From an uncultured Bacteroidota bacterium (GTDB taxonomy: Bacteria; Bacteroidota; Bacteroidia; Flavobacteriales; Flavobacteriaceae): a DNA stretch of 64,000 nucleotides. The notes below the pieces were generated by a model. It had not been told where the DNA came from. It saw only the letters and a program-made list of their open reading frames with translations, and made no database searches. Where the stretch lies: NCBI GenBank assembly GCA_903838055.1, contig CAILWV010000018.1, forward strand, positions 1 through 64,000. The letters run 5' to 3'. Positions 44,597 to 53,960 of this stretch are shown here, one piece after another. Every line of letters starts with the position of its first letter. The stretch's first letter is position 1. Position numbers and translations under genes: made by a program.

Positions 44597-45652
44597 TTAT
44601 TTTATGTTATTTTTTTCTTCATTAAACAAATTCATTTTTCTAACCCATTTGGTTTTTCGTTCTGTTAAGAAAATATCTAAAAACAAACAAAAAAATCCAA
44701 AGCCTAAAAACCATTGGAATTGCGATTTATAATCGGCCATCATCATGCCTTCAAATTCAGTTTTTTGGGTGTTATCCAATACTTTTTTTACATAATCTAA
44801 TACAGTTTTGGTAGAATTTCCGTCTATATAACCGCCCCCCTTAGTGCTCTTGGCAATTGCTGCTAAAACGGTTGCGTTTCTTTTGGTAATAACTACTTGG
44901 TTGTCTTGATCTTTTTGGAAACTTTCTATTACTCCATTTCTTTTTAATGGAATTGGTCCTCCGTTTTCGGTTCCAACACCCACGGTAACTATTTTTAATC
45001 CTAATTTTTGAGCATCTTCGGCAGCATTTTGCGCATTATCCGAATGGTCTTCCCCATCGGAAATAATCACTAACAACTTATTGGTTTTGTCTTTTTTGTC
45101 AAAGAAATTATTGGCAGCCAAATCAATTGCTTGGTCGATAGAAGTCCCTTGGGAAGATATCATTCCGGGATTCATAGTTTGCAAAAACATCTTGGCAACA
45201 GCATAATCAGATGTCATTGGCAATACCGGAAATGCACTTCCTGAATACGCAATAATTCCTATTCTATCACTTCCTAATTGGTTTATTAACTGCGAAACTA
45301 TTTGCTTACTTTTTTCTAAACGATTAGGAGCTATGTCTTCGGCCAACATACTTTTTGACACATCAATAGCAAAAACAATATCAATTCCTTGACGTTTTAC
45401 TTTTTCCATTTTGACACCCATTTTAGGGTTCACCAATGCCAAAATTATAAATATCAAGCCAAATACTACCAAAGCAAATTTAAAGGTTGGTTTAAATAAC
45501 GATTTCTCAGGGCTTAATTTTTTTATCAAATCCAAATCGCCAAATGCCACCTGTTTTTTGCGTTTCCAATATTGTACATACAGAAACAGTAGTACCAACA
45601 TTGGTACAACAAATAATAGATACAAATATCCTTTTTCTTCTAATTCGTACAT
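44597..45652 (-). CDS. batB: BatB: membrane von Willebrand A-domain protein
   Basis: A 351-residue protein with two N-terminal membrane helices (about 10-27 and 58-75), a von Willebrand factor A domain with the MIDAS motif DIVFAIDVSKSMLAEDIAPN (DxSxS), and a C-terminal helix near 312-330. Metal-dependent adhesion and complex formation with BatA are expected. It follows batA by 33 nt, with a partial GTCATTCTGAC-type repeat in the gap (45664-45676). Confidence 0.93.
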   Translation of the reverse strand: MYELEEKGYLYLLFVVPMLVLLFLYVQYWKRKKQVAFGDLDLIKKLSPEKSLFKPTFKFALVVFGLIFIILALVNPKMGVKMEKVKRQGIDIVFAIDVSKSMLAEDIAPNRLEKSKQIVSQLINQLGSDRIGIIAYSGSAFPVLPMTSDYAVAKMFLQTMNPGMISSQGTSIDQAIDLAANNFFDKKDKTNKLLVIISDGEDHSDNAQNAAEDAQKLGLKIVTVGVGTENGGPIPLKRNGVIESFQKDQDNQVVITKRNATVLAAIAKSTKGGGYIDGNSTKTVLDYVKKVLDNTQKTEFEGMMMADYKSQFQWFLGFGFFCLFLDIFLTERKTKWVRKMNLFNEEKNNIK

Positions 45653-45685
45653 TTTTTTTCTTTTTTGTCAGAATGACAAGTTTGT

Positions 45686-46690
45686 CTAAATAAAACTCCT
45701 AAATATGGTGTTTCTCAGTAAAACTTCCAATATCAATAATATCCCTGCTATCCATACAAAAGGTCTGAATTTTTCATCGTAATCATAGAATTTCAATTCT
45801 TGTATATCAGTAGTTTCTAATTTATTGATTTCGTTATAAATACTTTCTAGCTTGCTATTGCTGTTAGCCCTAAAGTATTTTCCTCCTGTGTTTGTAGCGA
45901 TGGTCTTCATCAATTTTTCGTCAATTTCAACAGGCATCATTTTATATAAAAAATCCCTTCCGTTAGGAGCATATGCATACGGAAACTCGGCCATACCATT
46001 AGATCCTAATCCGATGGTATAAACTTTAATGCCGTATTCTTTTGCAATTTCAGATGCTGTCTCTGGTTCAATAAAACCCGAATTATTAACTCCATCGGTT
46101 AGCAAAATAATAATCTTGCTTTTCGCTTTACTATCTTTTAATCGGTTTACAGCTGTGGTCAATCCCATGCCGATACCGGTTCCGTCTTGAAGCACCTTGT
46201 CGTATTTTATATCTTCAATTGCTTCTTTAACAATTGCTTTATCGCTTGTAACCGGTGTTTTTGTGTAGGCTTCGGCAGCATAGACTACTACTCCAATTCT
46301 ATCATTTGGCCTAGCATCCACAAAATTAGAAGCTACTTTTTTTAATGCTTCCATTCGGTTTGGCCGTAAATCTTTAGCCAACATACTACTAGAAAGGTCA
46401 ATTGCCATTACAATATCTATTCCTTTAGTAGTTTTAGTTTGGTTGCTAATATCTACTGTTCTTGGGCGTGCTAGAGCAATAATTAGTGAGCCTAAAGCCA
46501 CAATTCTTAAAACATTTAAATACGGTTTAAGTAATGCTAATTTTGATTTTGAAGCTTTAAAACCACTTACTGAACTTATTTTTAAAGTTGCCGTTTGTTG
46601 TTTGCGTTTAAAGAAAAGCCATGCTATTGCAAATGGAAGTGCCAAAAACAACCAAAAAAATTCCGGATTTAAAAAAGTTACTTTATCCAT
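45686..46690 (-). CDS. batA: BatA: membrane von Willebrand A-domain protein
   Basis: A 334-residue homologue of BatB with the same layout: helices near 10-27 and 56-75, VWA domain with MIDAS motif DIVMAIDLSSSMLAKDLRPN, and a terminal helix near 312-325. Its ATG shares one base with the stop of the upstream gene (TAATG), a tight translational coupling. Works with BatB and the MoxR ATPase in the envelope. Confidence 0.93.
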   Translation of the reverse strand: MDKVTFLNPEFFWLFLALPFAIAWLFFKRKQQTATLKISSVSGFKASKSKLALLKPYLNVLRIVALGSLIIALARPRTVDISNQTKTTKGIDIVMAIDLSSSMLAKDLRPNRMEALKKVASNFVDARPNDRIGVVVYAAEAYTKTPVTSDKAIVKEAIEDIKYDKVLQDGTGIGMGLTTAVNRLKDSKAKSKIIILLTDGVNNSGFIEPETASEIAKEYGIKVYTIGLGSNGMAEFPYAYAPNGRDFLYKMMPVEIDEKLMKTIATNTGGKYFRANSNSKLESIYNEINKLETTDIQELKFYDYDEKFRPFVWIAGILLILEVLLRNTIFRSFI

Positions 46691-48318
46691 TATTCCTTGT
46701 CATTTTTTAGTTCAACCGAATTGATAATTCGCTCCAAAATCTTTTTGCCGTACTCGTCTCCTTCTTTATAGGAAACCACTATTTCTTGTAATCCGCCATC
46801 TTGTTTAAACAACAAAATTTCGTAATACAATTTCTGACTTTTGTTTTGAATTTTATCCAACATTACCATCGTTCCATAAGCTTTAACTCCGGTAATTCCT
46901 TTTACAGTATTGAAATCTTCTTGTTTGAAAATGATATTTTGACCACCAATTGCTTCCCATGATTTGGTATTTCCTTCTAAAACGGTATCAAAATTTACTT
47001 CCGTTTCCGTTTTATATTTTACTGTAGAAACTACTATATTAAACGAATCCATCATACTTCCGTAACCAAACATTTGCATTTCTTTCAAAACAGCATAAGC
47101 ATCTTTAGGAAGAATTTTTGTAACATCCATTCGTTTCAAAACTATAGGCGTTTCAATTTTTACCCCTGGATTTCCATATTCGCTATATACCCATTCTCCT
47201 TCCGCTAATTCTTTAGTAGGATGGCCAATAAAATTATCTTTTACATAATCCCATCCTTTAAAATATATTAAAGCAAAAAACGATAGTAATACTACGGTGA
47301 TTACAATTCCGATAGTTGTAATAATTCGAACTTGTTTTTGTTTCTTCAACTTTTGAATTCTTGCCAACTCTCGCTGTTGTTCATTCCATGCTTCTAATTC
47401 ATCGTCTTGTTCTACTAGTGTTGGAATGGCTTTGTGGATGGTTACGATAGAACTTGAAATACGTTTTTTATCTTCTTCTATTTCAAAATCTAATGGTTTT
47501 ACTTTTGCAAATTTTACTAAATCTGCTTGCATTAAAACCTTTTCTAGATTCTCAAGAGTTTCTTTGGAAAGTTTCAGTTTCTTTTGATTTGCAACTTTTC
47601 GCAAACCTGCAATAAGTTCGGAAGTAGTGCTTTCCATAGCAGGAATTTCAATTTCTTCCTCTATATAATTTCGAGCAATATTGGTAAGTTCCGAATAATA
47701 GGATTTCACTTCTCCCTTTTGCCAAAGTTCTTTGGTTTCTAATTGTTGCAAAAGAGAAGTTGCTTTTTCAATTGGTGAAGTAAAAACTATTTCTTCTTCT
47801 TGAGGGCGGCTTTGGTATTTTTTTATTAATCTATATACCAATATTGCGATTCCTATTAAAATTAAAATTCCTAATAAGTACTTCCACCAATTACTAGAAG
47901 TTTCTACTTGTGCAACGTCTTTAACATCGTACATTTTTTGCTTTAAGGTATCCACTTTGACATTGAAAACCTCAACTTTTAAACTATCTGAAAAGGTTGG
48001 TTTCCCATTAATTAATATGGAAATTCTAGGAATAGTGAATTTACCAGAATCAAATTGGGTTACTCCATATTTCTTAATTAATTCCCATCTATCGTTGGTT
48101 TTTACCGTGTCTATTTTATAGGAATTTATTACTTCTAGAGCACCAAAGTTTTTAGCTTTAGGAAAAACCACTTTGTCTTTATTACCAACCGTTGTTTTCA
48201 AAGTAATTTTAAACTCGGCTCCAATTTTATTTCGAGTTGTATCTATAGAAGTAGTTACTTTTTGGGCAAAAAGCGACGTTGTTACTACTAATAATACTAT
48301 GTATAATTTGAATTTCAT
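46690..48318 (-). CDS. BatD-like/DUF4381-type membrane protein
   Basis: A 542-residue protein with a signal peptide (cut near SLFAQ), an Ig-like domain (residues 19-140), a membrane helix near 147-166 (WKYLLGILILIGIAILVYRL), a cytoplasmic helical region, a second membrane helix near 330-350 and a C-terminal beta domain (GEWVYSEYGNPGVKIETP). The first half resembles the BatD-like genes placed between DUF58 and batA in Bacteroidetes. It ends at the batA start. The C-terminal part is not one I recognise. Confidence 0.82.
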   Translation of the reverse strand: MKFKLYIVLLVVTTSLFAQKVTTSIDTTRNKIGAEFKITLKTTVGNKDKVVFPKAKNFGALEVINSYKIDTVKTNDRWELIKKYGVTQFDSGKFTIPRISILINGKPTFSDSLKVEVFNVKVDTLKQKMYDVKDVAQVETSSNWWKYLLGILILIGIAILVYRLIKKYQSRPQEEEIVFTSPIEKATSLLQQLETKELWQKGEVKSYYSELTNIARNYIEEEIEIPAMESTTSELIAGLRKVANQKKLKLSKETLENLEKVLMQADLVKFAKVKPLDFEIEEDKKRISSSIVTIHKAIPTLVEQDDELEAWNEQQRELARIQKLKKQKQVRIITTIGIVITVVLLSFFALIYFKGWDYVKDNFIGHPTKELAEGEWVYSEYGNPGVKIETPIVLKRMDVTKILPKDAYAVLKEMQMFGYGSMMDSFNIVVSTVKYKTETEVNFDTVLEGNTKSWEAIGGQNIIFKQEDFNTVKGITGVKAYGTMVMLDKIQNKSQKLYYEILLFKQDGGLQEIVVSYKEGDEYGKKILERIINSVELKNDKE

Positions 48319-48360
48319 TTTGTTATATTATACCTAACGATTTAAAATGGCTAGGATATT

Positions 48361-49227
48361 TTATCTTGATTTAAAATAACCCAATAATTTGGTTACATAA
48401 CTTTCGTCTACACGAGTATTTACTGTACCCGAACCACATTTAGAAAATATCTCTTTGAAATACGTTACTTTCTCGTGGTAGTTTTTTTCATAATTCATAC
48501 GAACACTTTTAGAACTCGTATCTACCACTAGAATTTCACCTGTTTCAGCATCTTCCATTTCCACCATTCCAATGTTTGGCATTTTTTCTTCGCGTATATC
48601 GTACACTCTAATTCCGGTGATGTCGTGTTTTTTACCTGCAATTTTCAATGTTTTTTCGTAATCTTCTTCCACCATAAAATCGGAAATCAGAAATACAATT
48701 GCTTTTTTCTTTTGCGTTGCCGATAAAAATTTAAGGGCTTGCGATAAATCGGTTTTCTTGCTTTTCGGTTGGAATTCTATCAATTCGCGGATTATTCGCA
48801 ATACATGGGATTTTCCTTTTTTAGGCGGAATATACAATTCGATGCCATCGGAAAATAAAATCAACCCTATTTTATCGTTATTTTGAGTTGCCGAAAACGC
48901 CATTGTTGCAGCAATTTCAGTAACTATTTCGCTTTTGAGTTGGTTTTTAGTTCCGAAACTTTCCGATCCCGAAATATCTACCATCAACATCATAGTAAGT
49001 TCGCGTTCTTCCTCAAAAACTTTTACATGGGCTTCATTATATCGTGCCGTAACGTTCCAATCGATAGCACGAATATCATCACCAAACTGGTATTGGCGCA
49101 CTTCCGAGAAGGTCATACCACGCCCTTTAAACGACGTATGGTACTCCCCCGAGAAGATATGATCGCTCAATCGTCGGGTTTTGATTTCTATTTTACGAAC
49201 TTTACTAAGTAGGTCTTTCGTCTCCAT
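48361..49227 (-). CDS. DUF58 domain-containing protein
   Basis: A 288-residue cytoplasmic protein of the DUF58/VWA-like family, nearly always encoded next to a MoxR ATPase. The conserved block DDIRAIDWNVTARYNEAHVK is followed by a VWA-like fold with MLMVDISGSESFG (DxSxS). Second gene of the Bat operon; 72 nt separate it from moxR, containing a hairpin repeat (49248-49289). Role: probable partner of MoxR in remodelling the Bat complex. Confidence 0.93.
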   Translation of the reverse strand: METKDLLSKVRKIEIKTRRLSDHIFSGEYHTSFKGRGMTFSEVRQYQFGDDIRAIDWNVTARYNEAHVKVFEEERELTMMLMVDISGSESFGTKNQLKSEIVTEIAATMAFSATQNNDKIGLILFSDGIELYIPPKKGKSHVLRIIRELIEFQPKSKKTDLSQALKFLSATQKKKAIVFLISDFMVEEDYEKTLKIAGKKHDITGIRVYDIREEKMPNIGMVEMEDAETGEILVVDTSSKSVRMNYEKNYHEKVTYFKEIFSKCGSGTVNTRVDESYVTKLLGYFKSR

Positions 49228-49247
49228 TATTATGAGTGCTCAGTATT

Positions 49248-49289
49248 CAGTGTTCGGTGCTCAGTCTGATTACTGAACACAGAACACTG
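49248..49289. repeat. CAGTGTTC-family 18-bp hairpin
   Basis: Arms 49248-49265 and 49272-49289 are complementary at 16 of 18 positions around a 6-nt loop (CTGATT). It lies between moxR and the DUF58 gene, inside the operon. It is preceded by further GTGCTCAGT/GTATTCAGT units (49235-49250). Confidence 0.7.
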
Positions 49290-49299
49290 CAAACTAAAT

Positions 49300-50304
49300 T
49301 TAAGGAACCTCTATTTCGTTTACGATTTTATTAATAATATCAACAGAAGTGATATTTTCAGCTTCGGCTTCATAAGTGATTCCGATTCTGTGTCGCAAAA
49401 CATCATGTACAACAGCACGAACATCCTCTGGAATTACATATCCTCTTCGTTTGATAAAGGCATAACATTTAGCGGCAGTTGCTAGGTTGATGCTTCCACG
49501 AGGTGAAGAACCAAAACTGATTAAAGGTTTAAGACTTTCTAATTTGTATTGCTCAGGATAACGGGTTGCAAAAATAATATCTAAAATATATTTTTCAATT
49601 TTTTCGTCCATATACACTTCTCGAACGGCTTCTTGAGCGCGCAAGATTTGGTCAACAGAAACTACTTGGTTTACTTTTTCGTAAGCGCCTTTTAAATTTT
49701 GACGAACCACCATACGTTCTTCTTCCATTTTAGGATAGTCGATAACCGTTTTTAGCATAAAACGATCCACTTGGGCTTCTGGCAAAGGATAAGTCCCTTC
49801 TTGCTCAATAGGGTTTTGTGTCGCCAATACTAAAAATGGCTTGTCTAATTTAAAAGTAGTGTCCCCAATAGTGACTTGTTTTTCTTGCATGGCTTCCAAC
49901 AAAGCAGATTGTACTTTGGCTGGAGCTCGATTAATCTCATCGGCAAGGACGAAATTTGCAAAAATTGGTCCTTTTTTAATAGAAAATTCATTTGCTTTAA
50001 TGTTATAAATCATGGTTCCAATAACATCTGCAGGCAATAAATCGGGAGTAAATTGGATTCTACTAAAACTTCCATTAATAGCCTGTGACAAGGTATTAAT
50101 GGCTAAGGTTTTCGCTAGCCCAGGAACACCTTCAAGCAGGATGTGTCCTTGTCCTAAAAGCCCAATTAACAATCGTTCTACCATGTGTTTTTGACCTACA
50201 ATTACTTTGTTCATTTCCATGGTAAGTAAGTCGATAAAAGCACTTTCTCTTTCAATTTTTTCATTGATTGCTCTAATGTCTAAAGCAGCAACATTTTCTT
50301 CCAT
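49300..50304 (-). CDS. MoxR family AAA+ ATPase
   Basis: First gene of the Bat operon. A 334-residue AAA+ ATPase with Walker A GVPGLAKT, Walker B VLADEINRAP, sensor 1 LATQNPIEQEGTYPLPEAQV and a C-terminal lid. MoxR ATPases act as chaperones for VWA-domain complexes, here presumably BatA and BatB. No clear consensus promoter was found in 50305-50474, which separates it from the divergent aldo/keto reductase gene. Confidence 0.95.
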   Translation of the reverse strand: MEENVAALDIRAINEKIERESAFIDLLTMEMNKVIVGQKHMVERLLIGLLGQGHILLEGVPGLAKTLAINTLSQAINGSFSRIQFTPDLLPADVIGTMIYNIKANEFSIKKGPIFANFVLADEINRAPAKVQSALLEAMQEKQVTIGDTTFKLDKPFLVLATQNPIEQEGTYPLPEAQVDRFMLKTVIDYPKMEEERMVVRQNLKGAYEKVNQVVSVDQILRAQEAVREVYMDEKIEKYILDIIFATRYPEQYKLESLKPLISFGSSPRGSINLATAAKCYAFIKRRGYVIPEDVRAVVHDVLRHRIGITYEAEAENITSVDIINKIVNEIEVP

Positions 50305-50474
50305 AAATTCTATTTTTATAGTATTTTAAAGGTTCCAAATTTTAACATTTCAAAATTGAAAATTTTATTAGTAAGTCAATGTTAATAATGCGTTAAAACT
50401 TACTTTGAATTGTGGGTTTTAAGGATGATTTATGATTTTGTTTTAGTAATTTTAAACTTTTAAATAGAAATCAC

Positions 50475-51344
50475 ATGAAAACTTTATTATCACCGATTAT
50501 TGCAGGAACTATGAATTGGGGTGTATGGGATAAAAACCTTACAACTGCCGAAATGGCTCATTTAATACATATTTGTATTGAAAATAATATTACCTCTTTT
50601 GATCACGCCGATATTTATGGCGGCTATACTACCGAAGCACAGTTTGGAAAAGCATTTTCAGAAAGTAAAATTTCTCGTGACAAAATGCAATTAATTTCAA
50701 AATGTGGAATTCAAGCTGTTTCAGACAATAGAACAACAACTTTGAAACATTATGATTATTCAAAAAAACACATTATTTGGTCGGTAGAAAATTCACTAAA
50801 AAATCTTCAAACCGATTATTTAGATGTTTTATTATTACATCGCCCTAGTCCTTTATTGGTTGCTGACGAAATTGCGGAGGCGGTAGAAAAATTAAAATCA
50901 GAGGGTAAAATTATTGATTTTGGCTTATCTAATTTTACCTCATCTCAAAGCGAATTAGTTCGAAGTAAAACCAAAATTAGTTACAATCAAATTCAGTTTT
51001 CGGCTACGCACCACGAAGCAATGTTGGACGGAAGCTTAGATTATATGCAACTGCACAAGATTACCCCAATGTCATGGAATCCGCTAGGAACTGTTTTTAG
51101 AGAAGACATTGACCAAACCCGAAGATTGAAAAAATTATTGGTGCAATTGGTTGAAAAATATGGTGTGGGTTCAGATACTATTCTTTTAGCTTGGGTTTTA
51201 AAACACCCTTCTCAAGTTCACCCCGTTGCTGGAACCGTGAACATTGCCCGAATTCAGTCGTTGATGAAAGCGGTCGAGTTAAATCTTGACCATCTGGATT
51301 GGTTTGCAATTTGGTCAGAAAGTATGGGAAATAAAGTTCCTTAA
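50475..51344 (+). CDS. Aldo/keto reductase
   Basis: A 289-residue NADPH-dependent TIM-barrel oxidoreductase. The catalytic tetrad is visible as Asp and Tyr in DHADIYGGYTTEAQFGKAF, Lys in QLISKCGIQ and His in LLLHRPSPLL. The start MNWGVWDKN is like the YdhF branch. Substrate unknown; likely small carbonyl detoxification. Divergent from moxR. Confidence 0.93.
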   Translation: MKTLLSPIIAGTMNWGVWDKNLTTAEMAHLIHICIENNITSFDHADIYGGYTTEAQFGKAFSESKISRDKMQLISKCGIQAVSDNRTTTLKHYDYSKKHIIWSVENSLKNLQTDYLDVLLLHRPSPLLVADEIAEAVEKLKSEGKIIDFGLSNFTSSQSELVRSKTKISYNQIQFSATHHEAMLDGSLDYMQLHKITPMSWNPLGTVFREDIDQTRRLKKLLVQLVEKYGVGSDTILLAWVLKHPSQVHPVAGTVNIARIQSLMKAVELNLDHLDWFAIWSESMGNKVP

Positions 51345-51372
51345 ATAACTATGGATTTACTAAAAAGGGAGC

Positions 51373-51390
51373 GCTGAAAACTGAAAACTA
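51373..51390. repeat. CTGAAAACTGAAAACTA short direct repeat
   Basis: Two tandem CTGAAAA units follow GAGCG just before the AlbA_2-like gene. It resembles the CTGAG/AAACTGAG motifs at 19450 and may be a relic of that repeat family. Confidence 0.35.
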
Positions 51391-51396
51391 AAAAAT

Positions 51397-52557
51397 ATGA
51401 TCAACAAACGACTTCTCATTAAAAACCTTCTTGCTCACAATGATGAGAGCAGTTTTTATGATAAGAAACGGCAGTTGAATTTACATTCAAAAGAAGGGAA
51501 AGCCAAGTTTTTGAAACATATTTGTGCCTTATCTAATTCCAATCCTTCTAACAACTCCTATATTGTGGTTGGAGTGGAAGATCAGGATAATGAAATTACT
51601 GGGGATGATTTTTTTGACGACAGTCGTATTCAAAATTTAGTGAATGCCTATCTTGAAAATCCCCCAAAAATTCAATACGAGAATGTGCCTTTTCCTAATT
51701 TGCCTAAGGATAAAGTGGTTGGCTTAGTCACAATCAAACCCAAATCGAAAACTTCTTCTTTTAAGAAAAACATTCATACCATTCTAGCTCATACGGTTTT
51801 TATTCGTCGTGGCAGTAATTCTATTCCTACTTTAGACAAAATACCGTATTCAAAACAGAATATTGAAACAGTAATTAGCATTGAAAACAATTCTAGAAAT
51901 AGTATTGCTCATACACTTGATGGTGTTATAGATTTTGTAAACAATCGGCACAAAGATATGCCGTCAAAATATAAAGTTTTCAAAGAATTATTTGTAATTT
52001 GTTGGGCGGGAATTCCTAAAAAAATACGCGATAAAACCTACTTTTCTAGAGTAGATATCGAACTCATAAATGAGCAAGTAAAACTATTTTATTCTGCACA
52101 AGATGAAGTAGAAATTTTTTATGATGAAAATACATTTACCATCACAGAATATGTTCCACTAGGATTGAACGACAAAACAAGTTATTACCCATTAGAGCAA
52201 CAAAAGATATCTTTTTATGACAATGGTTATTATAAAATTGAAACCGAAATGCTATTTGAACCTCCGCAATACAACCGAAAAGTATTGTATCATATTTACA
52301 ATTCAACTTTGAGTTTACTAAATAAATTACAAAAAGGATTAGAACTTACAGATCGTGAAAATAAAGATTTGATCAATGTTTCTTCAACATTAATGATTTG
52401 CTACCTCAATGGATTTAGCGAAGCCAAACAAAAATTAATAGACGCTAAGTATCTATTAAAAGAGCATAAAAACAAAACAATTTATGCGGGTTTTAAAGAA
52501 GTGATGCGGGTTTTGAGGAAAATGAAATATGGTGGTAATAAAATTGATGCAATTTGA
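51397..52557 (+). CDS. AlbA_2-type putative DNA-binding protein
   Basis: A 386-residue cytoplasmic protein. The N-terminal 150 residues form an AlbA_2 (divergent AAA-4/Schlafen-like) domain, with the recognisable segments KAKFLKHICALSN, NNSYIVVGVEDQDNEITG, and TVFIRRGSNSIPT. The remainder is a flavobacterial C-terminal domain of unknown function. Proteins with this domain are often annotated as ATP-binding or transcriptional regulators; no catalytic activity is evident. Located 52 nt after the aldo/keto reductase on the same strand. Confidence 0.8.
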   Translation: MINKRLLIKNLLAHNDESSFYDKKRQLNLHSKEGKAKFLKHICALSNSNPSNNSYIVVGVEDQDNEITGDDFFDDSRIQNLVNAYLENPPKIQYENVPFPNLPKDKVVGLVTIKPKSKTSSFKKNIHTILAHTVFIRRGSNSIPTLDKIPYSKQNIETVISIENNSRNSIAHTLDGVIDFVNNRHKDMPSKYKVFKELFVICWAGIPKKIRDKTYFSRVDIELINEQVKLFYSAQDEVEIFYDENTFTITEYVPLGLNDKTSYYPLEQQKISFYDNGYYKIETEMLFEPPQYNRKVLYHIYNSTLSLLNKLQKGLELTDRENKDLINVSSTLMICYLNGFSEAKQKLIDAKYLLKEHKNKTIYAGFKEVMRVLRKMKYGGNKIDAI

Positions 52558-52587
52558 ATTACTTTTGCAAAAGATTGTAAAATAAAA

Positions 52588-53325
52588 ATGAACAGAACAT
52601 TAGTAATAGGTGATATTCACGGCGGATTACGAGCAGTACACCAAATAATGGAGCGTGCAACGGTAACATCAAATGATACTTTAATTTTTCTTGGTGATTA
52701 TGTAGATGGCTGGAGCCAATCACCACAAGTTCTTGATTTTTTAATGGATCTAGGAACTAAGCAAAACTGCATCTTCCTTAGAGGTAATCACGATGAGTTG
52801 CTGTTGGATTGGTTAACTGGAAATACCGAAAACATTAATGAAACCATGTGGTTCAAACATGGTGGTGAAGCAACAGTAACTGCATATGCATCTATTTCAG
52901 AGTACACTAAAAACAAACATATTGCATTTTTAAAATCCTTGCAAAATTACTATCACGACGAGAAAAATAGATTATTTATTCATGCTGGTTTTACAAATAT
53001 GCATGGCGTGACGTATGAATATTTTCCTAAATTGTTTTATTGGGATAGAACTTTATGGGAAACTGCTTTAGCATTAAATGACGAATTAAGTAAAGACAGT
53101 TTATATTACCCAAAACGATTTACAATTTACGACGAAATTTATATTGGGCATACGCCCGTAACTCGAATAGAAAAAAATGTGCCTATAAAAAAAGCATGTA
53201 TTTGGAATGTAGATACTGGTGCAGCCTTTAAAGGTCCTTTAACCATTATGGATGTTGAAACTAAGGATTTTTGGCAAAGCGAGCCCCTTCACCAATTATA
53301 CTCAAATGAAAAAGGAAGAAATTAA
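52588..53325 (+). CDS. Metallophosphoesterase (PPP-type phosphatase)
   Basis: A 245-residue calcineurin-like phosphoesterase with the five family motifs in order: GDIHGG near residue 7, GDYVDG near 35, GNHDE near 63, HAGF near 132 and GHTPV near 189; these coordinate two metal ions. Similar to bacterial serine/threonine phosphatases and ApaH-like enzymes. Substrate unknown. A -7 TACTTTTG (52560-52567) lies between the upstream gene and its ATG. Confidence 0.92.
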   Translation: MNRTLVIGDIHGGLRAVHQIMERATVTSNDTLIFLGDYVDGWSQSPQVLDFLMDLGTKQNCIFLRGNHDELLLDWLTGNTENINETMWFKHGGEATVTAYASISEYTKNKHIAFLKSLQNYYHDEKNRLFIHAGFTNMHGVTYEYFPKLFYWDRTLWETALALNDELSKDSLYYPKRFTIYDEIYIGHTPVTRIEKNVPIKKACIWNVDTGAAFKGPLTIMDVETKDFWQSEPLHQLYSNEKGRN

Positions 53326-53410
53326 TGGGGTTCTGGGTCTTGGGTTCTAGGTCTTGGGTTTTGGGTATTGAGGTTTTGTTTTTAATATTGAGATTGATTT
53401 TTGATATTGC
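53326..53410. repeat. Degenerate GGGTTCT/GGGTCTT repeat
   Basis: About 45 bases of imperfect GGGTTCTGGGTCTTGGGTTC units are followed by TTGATATTGCAATTGATATT-type repeats that run into the promoter of the next gene. No coding sequence. Confidence 0.6.
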
Positions 53411-53412
53411 AA

Positions 53413-53440
53413 TTGATATTGAATTGAATTTCTATATTTG
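53413..53440 (+). promoter_or_regulatory. Promoter of the small barrel gene
   Basis: TTG (53413-53415), a 17-nt spacer and TATATTTG (53433-53440) match the consensus; the ATG follows 21 nt later. Confidence 0.65.
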
Positions 53441-53461
53441 TATTATTAAAATTAAAAACAA

Positions 53462-53944
53462 ATGCAAAAAATTATTATCTTATCGTTTATATTAGTTTCG
53501 ACTTTTACTAATGCCCAAGCATATAAAGGTAAAGGCGATGTAAAATTTCAAGTTGGAGGAAATTTTCAAGATGGGGCTAACGGAATTTCTGTTTCTACCG
53601 ATTTTGGAATAGGTGAAAATATATCTTATGGTTTTGTGGCTTCCTATTTATTGAAAACTACGGATACAAAATTTCTTGACAGAGTTGATTTAAAAGCACG
53701 ATTTAATGCTAATATTGGTAATGTACTTAAAATGAGTGATAAAGTTGATATTTATCCTGGTTTAGATGTAGGTTTACGAAATTTTGGAGCACATCTTGGA
53801 GCGCGCTATTTCTTTACAGATGGTTTTGGCGTATACAGTGAAGCGGGATTTCCTATTGCAAAATATGATACAAACCCAACAAGTGATTACTACAATTTAA
53901 ACAATCAGTTTGTTTTTACAATTGGTGCTTCTTTCAACTTATAA
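53462..53944 (+). CDS. Small outer-membrane beta-barrel protein (DUF6646-like)
   Basis: A 160-residue protein with a signal peptide (cut near FTNAQ) and about eight amphipathic strands (KFQVGGNFQDGANGISVSTD, GLRNFGAHLGARYFFTDGFG), ending in GASFNL. It resembles the flavobacterial DUF6646 family, judged from memory. Probably an outer-membrane barrel; function unknown. The PhnA gene follows 16 nt later. Confidence 0.75.
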   Translation: MQKIIILSFILVSTFTNAQAYKGKGDVKFQVGGNFQDGANGISVSTDFGIGENISYGFVASYLLKTTDTKFLDRVDLKARFNANIGNVLKMSDKVDIYPGLDVGLRNFGAHLGARYFFTDGFGVYSEAGFPIAKYDTNPTSDYYNLNNQFVFTIGASFNL

Positions 53945-53960
53945 TTACAAATAAAACAAA

